Of a DNA stretch of 64,000 bases, positions 50,000-59,219 are shown piece by piece. The position numbers and the translations under genes are program-made. Source of the DNA: Solirubrobacterales bacterium (GTDB lineage Bacteria; Actinomycetota; Thermoleophilia; Solirubrobacterales; Solirubrobacteraceae); NCBI GenBank assembly GCA_019240655.1, contig JAFAXX010000132.1, forward strand, positions 1 through 64,000. Reading direction: 5' to 3'. The notes under the pieces are model-generated. The model worked only from the letters and a program-made list of their open reading frames with translations. It searched no databases and had not been told where the DNA came from. Position 1 is the first letter of the stretch. Each line of letters starts with the position of its first letter.

Positions 50000-51370
50000 T
50001 CAGCCGTGGATCAGCCAGCCATCGGCCGCCCGCCCAGCCTCCATCACGGCCTCCGACAGCGTCGGGTGCCCGTGGACGATCCGGGCAACCTCCGGGTAGC
50101 CGCCCTCCAGCGTGCGCGCGTTGACGAGCTCCTGGATCAACTCGGTCGCCTTCGCGCCGACGATGTGGCCGCCGAGCAGCTCACCGTATCTGGTGTCGCC
50201 GACGATCTTGACCAGCCCGGTGCGGTCGCCGTACACAGTGCCGGCGCCTACCGCCCCGTACTGCACCTTGCCGACCACCACGTCATGGCCCTGCTCTCGC
50301 GCCTGGGCCTCGGTGAGGCCGAAGCTGGCCACGTTCGGTGTACAGAAGGTGGCGCGCGGGATGTCGATGTACTCGATCGGGTGGGTCTCGAGCCCGGCGG
50401 CGTGCTCGACTGCGATCACCCCCTCGTCGGAGGCCTTGTGGGCGAGCGCGGGCCCGTGCACCAGATCGCCGATCGCATACACGTTCTCGGCGCTGGTCCG
50501 CATCGCACCGTCGACCGCGATCAGCCCGCCGGTGCCGAGCTTGACGCCGGCCGCGTCGAGGCCGAGCGCGTCCACGTCGGGACCGCGGCCGGCCGCGATC
50601 ACCAGCCAGTCGACCTCCGCCGTCTCCTCGCCGTAGCGGAAGCGCACGGCGGCGTCCGAGGGCTCGATGTCCGCGACGAGGGTGTCGGTGTGGATCTTCA
50701 TGCCCTGACGGCCGAGCCCGCGCTGGACGAGCTTCGAGATGTCGGCGTCCTCGGTCGGGAGCACCCGGTCGAGCGCTTCGAACAGCAGCACGTCGACGCC
50801 GAGCCGGGCGTACGCCGAGGCGATCTCGGCTCCGGAGGCGCCGGCCCCGACCACCGCCATCGTGCGCGGCAACTCTGCGAGCGCCCACGCCTCCTCGGTG
50901 CCGATCACCCGCGCGCCGAACGACGCGCCGGGGATCGGCTTCTTGACCGAGCCGGTGGCGAGGACGACCGTGCGGGCGGTGAGGTCCTGCTCGCCCACCG
51001 CGACGCCTGCGCCGGGTCGCAGGCGGCCCTCGCCCTCGATCAGCTCGATCCCGTGCTTCTTGAACAGCCCGGCCACGCCCCCGGTGAGCGTCTTGATCAC
51101 CCGGGCGCGGCGCGCCCGCACGGCGTCGTAGTCAACCCGCGGCTCGCCGACCTGGATCCCGAAGTCGCCGGCGTCGCGAACCTCCGACAACACATCGGCG
51201 ACACGGAGCACGGCCTTGGCCGGGATGCAGGCGTAGTTGAGGCAACGACCGCCGACCTCGTCCTTTTCGACCACCGCGGTCCTCATGCCGAGCTGCGCGG
51301 CGCGGATCGCCGCCACATAGCCGCCGGGGCCGGAGCCGATGACCACGCAGTCGAAGGACGGGTCGGGCAC
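50000..51370 (-). CDS. lpdA: Dihydrolipoyl dehydrogenase (E3)
   Basis: The 456-residue flavoenzyme reoxidises dihydrolipoamide with NAD. Visible features are the FAD fold VIGSGPGGYVAAIRAAQ, the redox disulfide Cys43/Cys48 in GGRCLNYACIPAK, the NAD fold VVGAGASGAEIASAYARLG, YAIGDLVHGPALAHKASDEG, and the C-terminal catalytic HGHPTLSEAVMEA. GTG 51370 fits the family start and has TACGCT 8 bases upstream; longer in-frame starts add a low-complexity segment. It heads the unit lpdA, DsbA-like, E2-like. Confidence 0.95.
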   Translation of the reverse strand: MPDPSFDCVVIGSGPGGYVAAIRAAQLGMRTAVVEKDEVGGRCLNYACIPAKAVLRVADVLSEVRDAGDFGIQVGEPRVDYDAVRARRARVIKTLTGGVAGLFKKHGIELIEGEGRLRPGAGVAVGEQDLTARTVVLATGSVKKPIPGASFGARVIGTEEAWALAELPRTMAVVGAGASGAEIASAYARLGVDVLLFEALDRVLPTEDADISKLVQRGLGRQGMKIHTDTLVADIEPSDAAVRFRYGEETAEVDWLVIAAGRGPDVDALGLDAAGVKLGTGGLIAVDGAMRTSAENVYAIGDLVHGPALAHKASDEGVIAVEHAAGLETHPIEYIDIPRATFCTPNVASFGLTEAQAREQGHDVVVGKVQYGAVGAGTVYGDRTGLVKIVGDTRYGELLGGHIVGAKATELIQELVNARTLEGGYPEVARIVHGHPTLSEAVMEAGRAADGWLIHG

Positions 51371-51378
51371 GGCCGCGG

Positions 51379-51384
51379 AGCGTA
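51379..51384 (-). promoter_or_regulatory. Candidate -10 element (TACGCT) of lpdA
   Basis: TACGCT on the minus strand ends 8 bases before GTG 51370; no Shine-Dalgarno sequence is present. Confidence 0.45.
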
Positions 51385-51419
51385 GCTGAAGCGCTGCGGG
51401 CGGCGACGCTCGCCCGCGG

Positions 51420-51992
51420 CTAATCGCTTCGCGGCTGCCGTGGCAGCTGCAGCCGGCTGAGGACGCGCACGAGCTTGAAGAACAGCCAGCCACCGCCGCC
51501 GATGACCGCGAGCGCGACGATGACGCCGAGCAGATTGCTCGCGCGGATCAGCAGCAGCGAGAAGACGAGTATGACCAGCGCGAGGATGGCCTGGAAGCCG
51601 AGCACAGCCCAATAGCGCAGCTGCCACATCCCGACCGCGCAGACCAGCATCACGACCGAGAACGCCACGATGCCGCCGATGCCCGGGTGGGCGCTGCCGA
51701 ACTTGACCTTCCCGCCCGCCACCACCTCCACGAGGTCGCCGGCGCCGATGAACAGCGCAAGCCCGGCGGCGATCCTGACCGCCCATGGACGCTCCCCCGG
51801 GGCCAGCGGCGTCAGCGTCGCCCGGACGGCCGCGTTTCGCTCCTCCGAGCGGCTGCGATGAGGAACAGCGGGCGAGGGCGCGCCATCCTCGGGGGCAGGG
51901 AAGCCCGGCCGCGGCCCCGGCGCCTCGGGAGCGGCAGTGCCTTCCGGCCGGCGCGAGCGCTGTCCGCGCTTGCGACTACGCGGAGGCAACAC
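51420..51992 (-). CDS. Four-helix membrane protein of unknown function
   Basis: The 190-residue protein has a charged, Pro/Arg-rich N-terminal tail of about 65 residues and four hydrophobic helices (RIAAGLALFIGAGDLVEVV; IVAFSVVMLVCAVGMW; the third and fourth between residues about 130 and 175). No family is recognised. Its start overlaps the thiE end by 17 bases, so it is coupled to thiE, but nothing in it suggests thiamin transport. Confidence 0.7.
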   Translation of the reverse strand: MLPPRSRKRGQRSRRPEGTAAPEAPGPRPGFPAPEDGAPSPAVPHRSRSEERNAAVRATLTPLAPGERPWAVRIAAGLALFIGAGDLVEVVAGGKVKFGSAHPGIGGIVAFSVVMLVCAVGMWQLRYWAVLGFQAILALVILVFSLLLIRASNLLGVIVALAVIGGGGWLFFKLVRVLSRLQLPRQPRSD

Positions 51993-52659
51993 GCTCCTTC
52001 GCTGGGCGCGGCAACCGCCGGCGCAGCTGCGCCGCCGCGGCTTCGGGGTCGTCCGCGTCGGTCAGCGCTCGCACCACGGCGATCCGCTCGGCGCCGGCGG
52101 CGACCACCGCGGAGACGTTCTCAGGGCCGATCCCGCCGATCGCGAAGAACGGAACCGCGGCGTGCGCGGCGGCGTAGCGCACGAGACCGAGGCCGACGGC
52201 GGGACGTCCGGGCTTGGTCGGCGTGGCGTAAACCGGCCCCACCCCGATGTAGTCGGCCACTGCCGAGCCAGCCCGGCCGACTGCGGCGTCGACCTGCTCC
52301 GGCGAGTGGGTCGAGAGGCCAACCAGGCGCTCAGCCCCGACGAGCCGCCGTGCGGCCCAGAGCGGCTCGTCGTCCTGCCCGACGTGGACGCCGTCGGCAT
52401 CGGCGGCCACCGCGAGGTCGGGTCGGTCGTTGACGATGAACAGCGCGCCTTGGCGGTGGCATAGCGCGCGGAAGCGCCGCGCCGCCGCCAGCACGGCGTC
52501 GTCCGATCCGTCCTTGACCCGCAGCTGCACGATGTCGACGCCGCCGCGCAGCGCCGCGGCCAGGAACGCGTCGGAGCGCTCGTCACAGATCAGGTAGAGC
52601 GCGGCCGCGCTCAGGCGCTCGCGTCGGTCGGTCACAGTGCCAAAGCGTCGGTCGGTCAC
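51976..52659 (-). CDS. thiE: Thiamin-phosphate synthase
   Basis: The 227-residue TIM-barrel enzyme joins the pyrimidine and thiazole halves of thiamin phosphate. Family motifs: LYLICDERSD, VDIVQLRVKDGSD, LFIVNDRPDLAVAADADGVHVGQDD, VGLSTHSPEQ, DYIGVGPVYATPTKPG and FFAIGGIGPENV. Two equivalent GTG starts, 52659 and 52635, exist because a 24-base tandem duplication copied the start region; 52635 gives the more usual N-terminus. It is divergent from the riboswitch-controlled thiOSG operon and is not itself preceded by a visible riboswitch. Confidence 0.94.
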   Translation of the reverse strand: MTDRRFGTVTDRRERLSAAALYLICDERSDAFLAAALRGGVDIVQLRVKDGSDDAVLAAARRFRALCHRQGALFIVNDRPDLAVAADADGVHVGQDDEPLWAARRLVGAERLVGLSTHSPEQVDAAVGRAGSAVADYIGVGPVYATPTKPGRPAVGLGLVRYAAAHAAVPFFAIGGIGPENVSAVVAAGAERIAVVRALTDADDPEAAAAQLRRRLPRPAKERVASA

Positions 52660-52668
52660 ACCGCCAAG
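52621..52668 (-). repeat. 24-base tandem duplication of the thiE start
   Basis: Bases 52621-52644 and 52645-52668 are near-identical (GCGTCGGTCGGTCAC in each), so the minus strand carries GTGACCGACCGACGC twice in frame. Either GTG can start thiE. Confidence 0.85.
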
Positions 52669-52687
52669 TCTGGCAGGAGCTCCGCGC

Positions 52688-52693
52688 TACGAT
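52688..52693 (+). promoter_or_regulatory. Candidate -10 element (TACGAT) of the thi operon
   Basis: TACGAT ends 6 bases before the 5' side of the TPP aptamer, which is the expected position for a transcript starting at the riboswitch. Confidence 0.5.
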
Positions 52694-52699
52694 TGAGAC

Positions 52700-52785
52700 A
52701 ACGGGAGCCCGCCGGGCTGAGAGGGCGAACCCCGGGGTTCGCCGACCGTCTGAACCTGATCCGGTTAATGCCGGCGTAGGGAGCG
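52700..52785 (+). promoter_or_regulatory. TPP riboswitch (THI element)
   Basis: The conserved thi-box elements are all present: ACGGGAGC, GGGCTGAGAGGGCG (CTGAGA at 52717-52722), GACCGTCTGAACCTGATC, and GGTTAATGCCGGCGTAGGGAG. It binds thiamin pyrophosphate. The purine-rich 3' end (AGGGAG, 52779-52783) is also the only Shine-Dalgarno sequence for TTG 52789. Ligand binding would therefore hide the ribosome site, i.e. translational control; no terminator follows the aptamer. Confidence 0.95.
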
Positions 52786-52788
52786 AAT

Positions 52789-53960
52789 TTGCCCGCACAC
52801 CGCAGCACATCTGACGTCGTCGTGGTCGGCGGCGGCGTGATCGGCCTCGCGTTGGCCTGGCGGCTGGCGCAGCGCGGCCTCGCCGTCACCGTGCTCGAGC
52901 GCGACGAGCCGGGCGGCGGCACGTCACGGGTCGGCGCCGGGATGCTCGCGCCGGTCAGCGAGGCGGTGTTCACCGAGCAGCCGCTGCTCCGGCTCGGGCT
53001 GGCGAGCGCGCGCGCATATCCGGGCTTCGTCGCCGAGCTCGAGGAGGTGACCGGGCGGGACACGGGCTACCGGAAGAGCGGCACGTTGCTCGCCGCCCGG
53101 GACGCCGACGAGGCGGAGTGGCTGGCGCGCGAGCTCGAGATGCGTTCGAGCCTCGGCCTTGGGGTCGCCCGCCTGCGGGCCAGCGAGGCGCGGCGGCTGG
53201 AGCCGGCGCTCGCCCCGGCGCTGCGGCTCGCGCTCGAGATCCCCGACGATCACGCGGTCGATCCGCGCAAGCTCACCCGAGCCCTCGGCGACGCGCTGCT
53301 CCGCGCCGGTGGCGAGCTGCGTTGCCACGCGAAGGTGCAGGCCCTGTCGGTCGAGCACGACCACGTCGCCGGAGTGCGGCTCGAGACCGGCGAGGTCGTC
53401 GGCGCCGGCCACGTCGTGGTGGCGGCCGGACCGTGGTCTGCGCGGATCGGCGGGATCCCCGAGCCCGATCGGGTACCGGTGCACCCGGTGAAGGGACAGA
53501 TCATGCGGCTGCACGACCCGAGCGGACCTGGACTGCTGACTCGCATCCTCCGTATGCGGACCGGCTACGTCGTGCCGCGCGGCGACGGCCGTTACGTCCT
53601 CGGAGCGACGATGGAAGAGCGCGGGTTCGACGAGTCGGTGACCGCCGGGGCGGTCTACGAGCTGCTCCGTGACGCCGGTGAGCTGCTGCCCGGGCTCGCC
53701 GAGCTGGTCATCGACGAGCTGGCGGTGGGCTTCCGGCCGGGCACGCCCGACAACGCGCCGGCGATCGGTCCCGCCTCGATCCCCGGACTGAGCTGGGCGA
53801 CCGGCCACTACCGCCACGGCATCCTCCTGGCGCCGGTCACCGCGGAGCTCCTCGGGGCTCAGCTGGCCGGGGAGGAGCCGGCGTTCGGAGAGCTCGACGC
53901 CGCCGCCTTTGCCCCGACCCGGTTCATCCCCACGGGGTCAACCCCGATAACGGCCCGGGC

Positions 53961-53964
<4 letters not shown>
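52789..53964 (+). CDS. thiO: Glycine oxidase ThiO
   Basis: The 391-residue FAD enzyme oxidises glycine to the imine used for the thiazole ring. Motifs: DVVVVGGGVIGLALAWRLA (FAD fold), GGGTSRVGAGMLAP, VHPVKGQIMRL, GYVVPRGDGRYVLGATMEE, and GLSWATGHYRHGILLAPVTA at the C-terminus. The TTG start lies 5 bases after the riboswitch ribosome site. ThiO rather than ThiH implies aerobic thiazole synthesis. Its stop overlaps thiS by 4 bases. Confidence 0.94.
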
Positions 53965-54978
<1,014 letters not shown>

Positions 54979-55017
54979 CCGCGCCCACGGCCGCCGGCGA
55001 ACGTGGCGCCGGCTGGG

Positions 55018-55500
55018 ATGACCGTCGATGAGCTGATCGACGGCTGGGAGGCGGCCTGGTCGGGCAAGGACGCCGACGCGTTCACGGAGGTGTGCGCCAC
55101 CGACATCCACTACGAGGACCCGGTCACGCCGGAGCCGCTCGAAGGGCTCGCGGAGCTCGCCCGCCACGCCGAGCGACTGTGGACGGCGTTCCCCGACGCT
55201 CGCGTGCAGAAGACCGGCGAGCGTCTCGGCGACGGGCGCTTCGCGGCCGCGCCGAGCAAGCTGCTGGCCACCCATCGCGCGCCGCTCGAGGGGCTTCCGG
55301 CCACCAATCGCTTCATCGTCGTGCACTGCGTGTTCTATTGCGAGCTCGAACACGACCGGCTGCTCCGGGTACGTGCGTTCTTCGACCTCTACGACGCCGC
55401 CACGCAGCTGGGCATTCTCCCCGGGCGCGGGACGCTTGGCGAAAAGGCGCTCTTGATGCTCCGCGGCTTCGGGTTGCGCACCAGTCGCGGCCAGGGCTGA
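55018..55500 (+). CDS. SnoaL-like/ester cyclase family protein
   Basis: The 160-residue protein has the SnoaL-type NTF2 fold: a first helix (ELIDGWEAAWSGKDADAF), HYEDPVTPEPLEGLAEL, a strand-rich middle, and RAFFDLYDAATQLGILP. The family includes polyketide cyclases and many uncharacterised enzymes. ATG 55018 is used; GTG 55003 would add five residues. It lies 39 bases after thiG and may be read through from the thi operon, but nothing links it to thiamin. Confidence 0.82.
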   Translation: MTVDELIDGWEAAWSGKDADAFTEVCATDIHYEDPVTPEPLEGLAELARHAERLWTAFPDARVQKTGERLGDGRFAAAPSKLLATHRAPLEGLPATNRFIVVHCVFYCELEHDRLLRVRAFFDLYDAATQLGILPGRGTLGEKALLMLRGFGLRTSRGQG

Positions 55501-55507
55501 AACCCAT

Positions 55508-56200
55508 TCAGCCGGCAAGCGACACGGTGCTCGACACCGGGGCGTGGTCGGACAGCCGTCCGCGCTCGAGCGCCGCGCCGTCGGCGTCCGGTCGCGCGCC
55601 GCGCACGAACACGTAGTCGACGTCGTGGCTGGCCGCGCACGCGTAGCCGTCGAGCACCAGCCCGCGCAGATTGAAATCGCCACCCAGCACCAGCGGCTGT
55701 CCCGTGCCCCAGGCTCGCATCGCCGCAGCGGCGACCCGGGCCTCGCGCCGCGCGGCCGGCGCATCGTGCACGGTCAGATGCAGGTTCCCCACCCAGGCCT
55801 CCCTCGCGTCTGGATCGTCGCTCAGCCGCAGGCGAACCGCGTGCAGCCACCGTCGCTCCGGCCACCGGCACAGCCGCAGCGCGCGATGCTCCTCGATCCG
55901 TCCCCGGCGGGTCACGATGGCGTTGGCGCCGCCCCCGCTCGACCGCAGCAGATCGGGCCAGCGAGCGGCCAGCGCACGCCGGACCGGGAGTCCGAAGTTC
56001 CGGGAGGTGAGAACCAGGCGCCGATCGCCTCCGAGCCGGTCGGCCAGCGGGGCAGCCCACCACGGCGGCACCTCCTGGAGCAGGGCGACATCCCAGCGCC
56101 ACGCGGCGAGCGCGCCGGCGAACTCGTCGAGGAGGTCGTGTCCTGCAGGCGGCACCGCGCGGCCGTGCATGAGGTTCCAGGTGAGCACGTGCAGCGCCAC
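55508..56200 (-). CDS. Endonuclease/exonuclease/phosphatase family protein
   Basis: This 230-residue protein has the EEP fold motifs: LTWNLMHG at the N-terminus, ALLQEVPPW (metal-binding Glu), a variable middle, VGNLHLTVHD, GGDFNLRG (catalytic Asp-x-Asn) and RLSDHAPVSSTV (catalytic Asp-His). It could be a nuclease or a phosphodiesterase; family-level assignment only. GTG 56200 has TACGTT 6 bases upstream; GTG 56215 is an alternative. It is convergent with the SnoaL-like gene and divergent from argF. Confidence 0.87.
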   Translation of the reverse strand: MALHVLTWNLMHGRAVPPAGHDLLDEFAGALAAWRWDVALLQEVPPWWAAPLADRLGGDRRLVLTSRNFGLPVRRALAARWPDLLRSSGGGANAIVTRRGRIEEHRALRLCRWPERRWLHAVRLRLSDDPDAREAWVGNLHLTVHDAPAARREARVAAAAMRAWGTGQPLVLGGDFNLRGLVLDGYACAASHDVDYVFVRGARPDADGAALERGRLSDHAPVSSTVSLAG

Positions 56201-57167
56201 GCGGCCAACGTACACTCCCGGATGCCCGGCCGCCGACCGTTCAGGGGACCGCAAAACGAGCACCGTCACCGAACCGACCACCGCCACCCGGCCGCGCCAC
56301 TTCCTCACCGGCGGCGAGCTCAGCGCGGACGCGCTCGGTGGGTTGATCGACCGGGCGCTCGAGCTGAAGGCGGCGCCGTACAGCTCCGATGCGCTGGCGC
56401 GCCGAGCCGTCGCGCTGATCTTCCAGCGTCCCTCGACCCGGACGCGGGTCTCCTTCGAAGCCGGTATCGCCGAACTGGGCGGACACCCGATGACGCTCCG
56501 GGCCGAGGAAACGCAACTCACCCGCGGCGAGTCGGTGCGGGACACCGCTCACGTCCTCTCCCGGCACGTCGCGGCGATCGGTATCCGCACCGGCGATCAC
56601 GGGTTCGCCGAGGAGCTCGCGCGGTACGCGACCGTGCCGGTGATCAACATGCTCACGGCCGAGCACCATCCGTGTCAGGCGCTGGCCGATCTGATGACGC
56701 TGCGCGAGGCTTTGGGGAGCCTCGAGGGAGCGACGGTTGCTTACGTCGGCGACGGCAACAACGTTGCCCGTTCGCTCGCGGTGCTCGGAGCGATCGCCGG
56801 CGTGCGCGTCCGCATCGCCGCGCCGAGCGGATACCAGCTCGAGCCGGTCTCCGGAGCGGAGCTCACCGACGATCCGCGCGCGGCCGTGACCGGCGCCGAC
56901 GCGATCTACACCGACGTCTGGGTGAGCATGAACGACGATCCGCAGAGCGCCGCCGCGCGCCGCCGCGCGCTCGCGCCGTATCGCCTCGACGACGCGCTGC
57001 TCGATCTCGCCCGGCCGGGGGCCGTCGCTCTGCACTGCCTGCCCGCTCACCCCGGCGAGGAGATCACGGCGGAGGTCCTCTATGGCCCGCGGCAGCGAAT
57101 CTGGGAGCAGGCCGAGAACCGCCGACACGCGCAGAAGGCGCTGCTGGAGCTGCTCACGAGCGCCTAG
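56181..57167 (+). CDS. argF: Ornithine carbamoyltransferase (start unresolved)
   Basis: The enzyme makes citrulline from ornithine and carbamoyl phosphate. Motifs: FQRPSTRTRVSFE (carbamoyl phosphate site), ITRG-like TRGESVRDTAHVL, EHHPCQALADLMT, and HCLPAHPGEE (ornithine site). Homologues begin just before RHFLTGGELS, but no ATG, GTG or TTG lies there; the nearest in-frame start is GTG 56181, which adds about 40 unconserved residues and overlaps the divergent gene. The ATG at 56222 behind a promoter-like TACACT is in another frame. A frameshift or a non-standard start is likely. With GTG 56181 the product has 328 residues. Confidence 0.9.
   Translation: MSTCSATRPTYTPGCPAADRSGDRKTSTVTEPTTATRPRHFLTGGELSADALGGLIDRALELKAAPYSSDALARRAVALIFQRPSTRTRVSFEAGIAELGGHPMTLRAEETQLTRGESVRDTAHVLSRHVAAIGIRTGDHGFAEELARYATVPVINMLTAEHHPCQALADLMTLREALGSLEGATVAYVGDGNNVARSLAVLGAIAGVRVRIAAPSGYQLEPVSGAELTDDPRAAVTGADAIYTDVWVSMNDDPQSAAARRRALAPYRLDDALLDLARPGAVALHCLPAHPGEEITAEVLYGPRQRIWEQAENRRHAQKALLELLTSA
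56207..56216. promoter_or_regulatory. Overlapping divergent -10 candidates (TACGTT minus, TACACT plus)
   Basis: On the minus strand TACGTT (56212 to 56207) lies 6 bases before GTG 56200. On the plus strand TACACT (56211-56216) lies 5 bases before ATG 56222, which is out of frame with argF. Confidence 0.35.
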
Positions 57168-57230
57168 CCGGGCCGGCCGCCGAAGCGGTTCGGTACGCTG
57201 GACCGCGGGGAACCGCAGGAGCAACCGCAC

Positions 57231-57791
57231 GTGACCGCGTCGAAGTCGTCGTCCGGAGGATCTGGCCCAGCGGGCCGCTCGACTCGTCCTGGTGCCTCGC
57301 GGCCGGGGCCGGCCGCGCTGGCCGAGCAGCTGACCACATGGATGTTCGATCCCTTCGGCTTCCTCCTGCTCACCCGCGAGCGGATTCAGGCTACGTTCGA
57401 CGAGGCCGTCGAGCGCGGCCGGCTGACCCGCACCGATGCCAACCGGCTCGTCGCCGAGCTGGTCGATCTGGGCTGCCAGCAAACCGAGGAGCTGCTCGGC
57501 GACATCGATCACCTGCTCGACCGTGGCCGTGAGCAGCTCGAGTCAGCCGGCCGGCGGACTCGCGTGGCGGACGGCATGGAGCGGCTCGCGCGCACCGCCG
57601 ACCGTGCTCGCGGCACGGTCGGCGCCGGGCCGTCGGTACCGATCGCCGGCTACGACGAGCTCACCGCCGGTCAGGTGCAGAAGCGGCTGCGCGGGCTGAC
57701 GCCGGCCGATCTGCGCCGAGTGCGCGAGTACGAGCGCCGGCACGCCAACCGCAAGTCGGTGCTCAGCGCGGTCGAGCGCGCGCTCGCCTAG
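57231..57791 (+). CDS. Helical protein of unknown function
   Basis: The 186-residue protein has a disordered Ser/Gly/Pro N-terminus, a long helical region with EAVERGRLTRTDANRLVAEL, and a C-terminal motif AGYDELTAGQVQKRLRGL followed by RRVREYERRHANRKSVL. A similar C-terminal helical motif is common in actinobacterial proteins, sometimes granule-associated or DNA-related. I do not recognise a function. GTG 57231 is preceded by GCAGGAGC, a usable ribosome site, and by TACGCT at 57194-57199. Confidence 0.7.
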   Translation: MTASKSSSGGSGPAGRSTRPGASRPGPAALAEQLTTWMFDPFGFLLLTRERIQATFDEAVERGRLTRTDANRLVAELVDLGCQQTEELLGDIDHLLDRGREQLESAGRRTRVADGMERLARTADRARGTVGAGPSVPIAGYDELTAGQVQKRLRGLTPADLRRVREYERRHANRKSVLSAVERALA

Positions 57792-57830
57792 GCGAGGTCG
57801 CGATCGGCAAAGGCTGCCATCCTAGGGAGC

Positions 57831-59207
57831 ATGGATGCTCCGGCCACCACGCCCAGGTCGCTGCGGCCGCGCCCCGGCGACGAGCTCGAGCTGACCGTCG
57901 ATTCACTCGCCTTCGGCGGGTCCGGCGTCGCCCGACGCGACGGATACGTGGTGTTCGTGGCCGGGGGAGTGCCCGGCGACCGCGTGCGGGCGGTGGTCGG
58001 GAAATCGAAGCGGGCCTACGCCGAGGCCCGGGTCACCGAGATCCTCGCCCCGAGCCCCGACCGGGTAGCGCCGCAGGCCGACCACCCGGGGGCGCCGTGG
58101 CAGGTGCTCCCGTACGAGCGTCAGCTGGAGATCAAGCAGGCCCAGGTGGACGACGCGCTGCGCCGCATCGGCCGTCTGAGCCACTACGTGAGCGAGCCGA
58201 TCGTCCCCGCCGAGCACCGCTGGCGCTACCGCAACAAGCTCGAGTACTCGTTCGGCTCGGACTCCGGCGGCCGGCTCCTGTGCGGCTTCCACGCCCCTGG
58301 GCGCTGGGACGAGGTAGTCGAGGTCAAGGACTGCCGGCTCGCCTCCGCGGCGGCGAACGCCGCCCGCGAGCGGATCGTGCGGTGGTGCCGCGCCGAGGGC
58401 CTGAGCGCGTACGACCGCCGGACCGGCGAGGGGTTTCTCCGCAATCTCGTCGTCCGCGAGGGCCGGCGCTCGGGCCAGCTCCAGGCGCGCCTGGTCACCG
58501 GCCCCGGCGAGCTCGATCGCCGCGCGCTCGCCGCCGCGGCGGAGCCGCTCGCGGGGCTGCTGTGGACGACGACGGCCGGCGTGGCGGAGACCACGCACGG
58601 GGGCGAGACCGAGCTTCTGGCCGGCGCCCGGCACATCGACGAGCAGATGGGCGGACTGCGGCTCCGGCTCTCGCCGCATGCCTTCTTTCAGACCAACACC
58701 GAGATGGCCGAGCGCCTCTACCGGCTCGTGCTCGACTACGGCGAGCCCGCCGGGTTCGAGCGGGTGTACGACCTTTACTGCGGGATCGGCACGATCGGCC
58801 TGCTGTTCGCGCCACGGGTCGCCGAGGTGTGGGGGCTCGAGCTCGTCGAGCCGGCGATCGCCGACGCGATCGCCAACGCCCGGCTGAACGAGATCGACAA
58901 CGCCCGGTTCTTCGCCGGCGACGTGCGGCTGGCCTTGCGCGAGCTGGTCGCGACGGCCGGACGGCCCGACGTCCTGATTGTCGACCCTCCGCGGGCCGGG
59001 CTCTCGCAGAAGGTCGTGCGGCGGATCGTCGAGGCGGCACCCAAGCGCATCGTCTATGTCTCCTGCAATCCGACCACCCTGGCCCCCAACGCGGCGCAGC
59101 TGACCGAAGCCGGCTACGAGCTGAGACGCGTGCGTCCGGTCGACATGTTCCCGCAGACGCCGCACATCGAGTGCGTGGCGGAGCTCGTGCGCACGGCGGC
59201 CGGGTAG
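57831..59207 (+). CDS. TrmA/RumA-family RNA uracil-C5 methyltransferase
   Basis: The 458-residue enzyme methylates U in rRNA or tRNA. It has an N-terminal TRAM domain (SLAFGGSGVARRDGYVVFV), a central domain with YRNKLEYSFG, and a SAM domain with VYDLYCGIGTIGL. The active site is DPPRAGLS with the nucleophile in YVSCNPTT. The 4Fe-4S cysteines usual before QxLxYxxQLxxK are missing: the region reads ADHPGAPWQVLPYERQLEIK. It therefore belongs to the cluster-free subgroup. The target base cannot be told from sequence. A ribosome site AGGGAG precedes ATG 57831. Confidence 0.92.
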   Translation: MDAPATTPRSLRPRPGDELELTVDSLAFGGSGVARRDGYVVFVAGGVPGDRVRAVVGKSKRAYAEARVTEILAPSPDRVAPQADHPGAPWQVLPYERQLEIKQAQVDDALRRIGRLSHYVSEPIVPAEHRWRYRNKLEYSFGSDSGGRLLCGFHAPGRWDEVVEVKDCRLASAAANAARERIVRWCRAEGLSAYDRRTGEGFLRNLVVREGRRSGQLQARLVTGPGELDRRALAAAAEPLAGLLWTTTAGVAETTHGGETELLAGARHIDEQMGGLRLRLSPHAFFQTNTEMAERLYRLVLDYGEPAGFERVYDLYCGIGTIGLLFAPRVAEVWGLELVEPAIADAIANARLNEIDNARFFAGDVRLALRELVATAGRPDVLIVDPPRAGLSQKVVRRIVEAAPKRIVYVSCNPTTLAPNAAQLTEAGYELRRVRPVDMFPQTPHIECVAELVRTAAG

Positions 59208-59210
59208 GGT
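59205..59210 (+). promoter_or_regulatory. Candidate -10 element (TAGGGT) overlapping a stop codon
   Basis: TAGGGT starts with the methyltransferase TAG stop codon and ends 9 bases before GTG 59220. Confidence 0.4.
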
Positions 59211-59219
59211 TCGCAGCCG

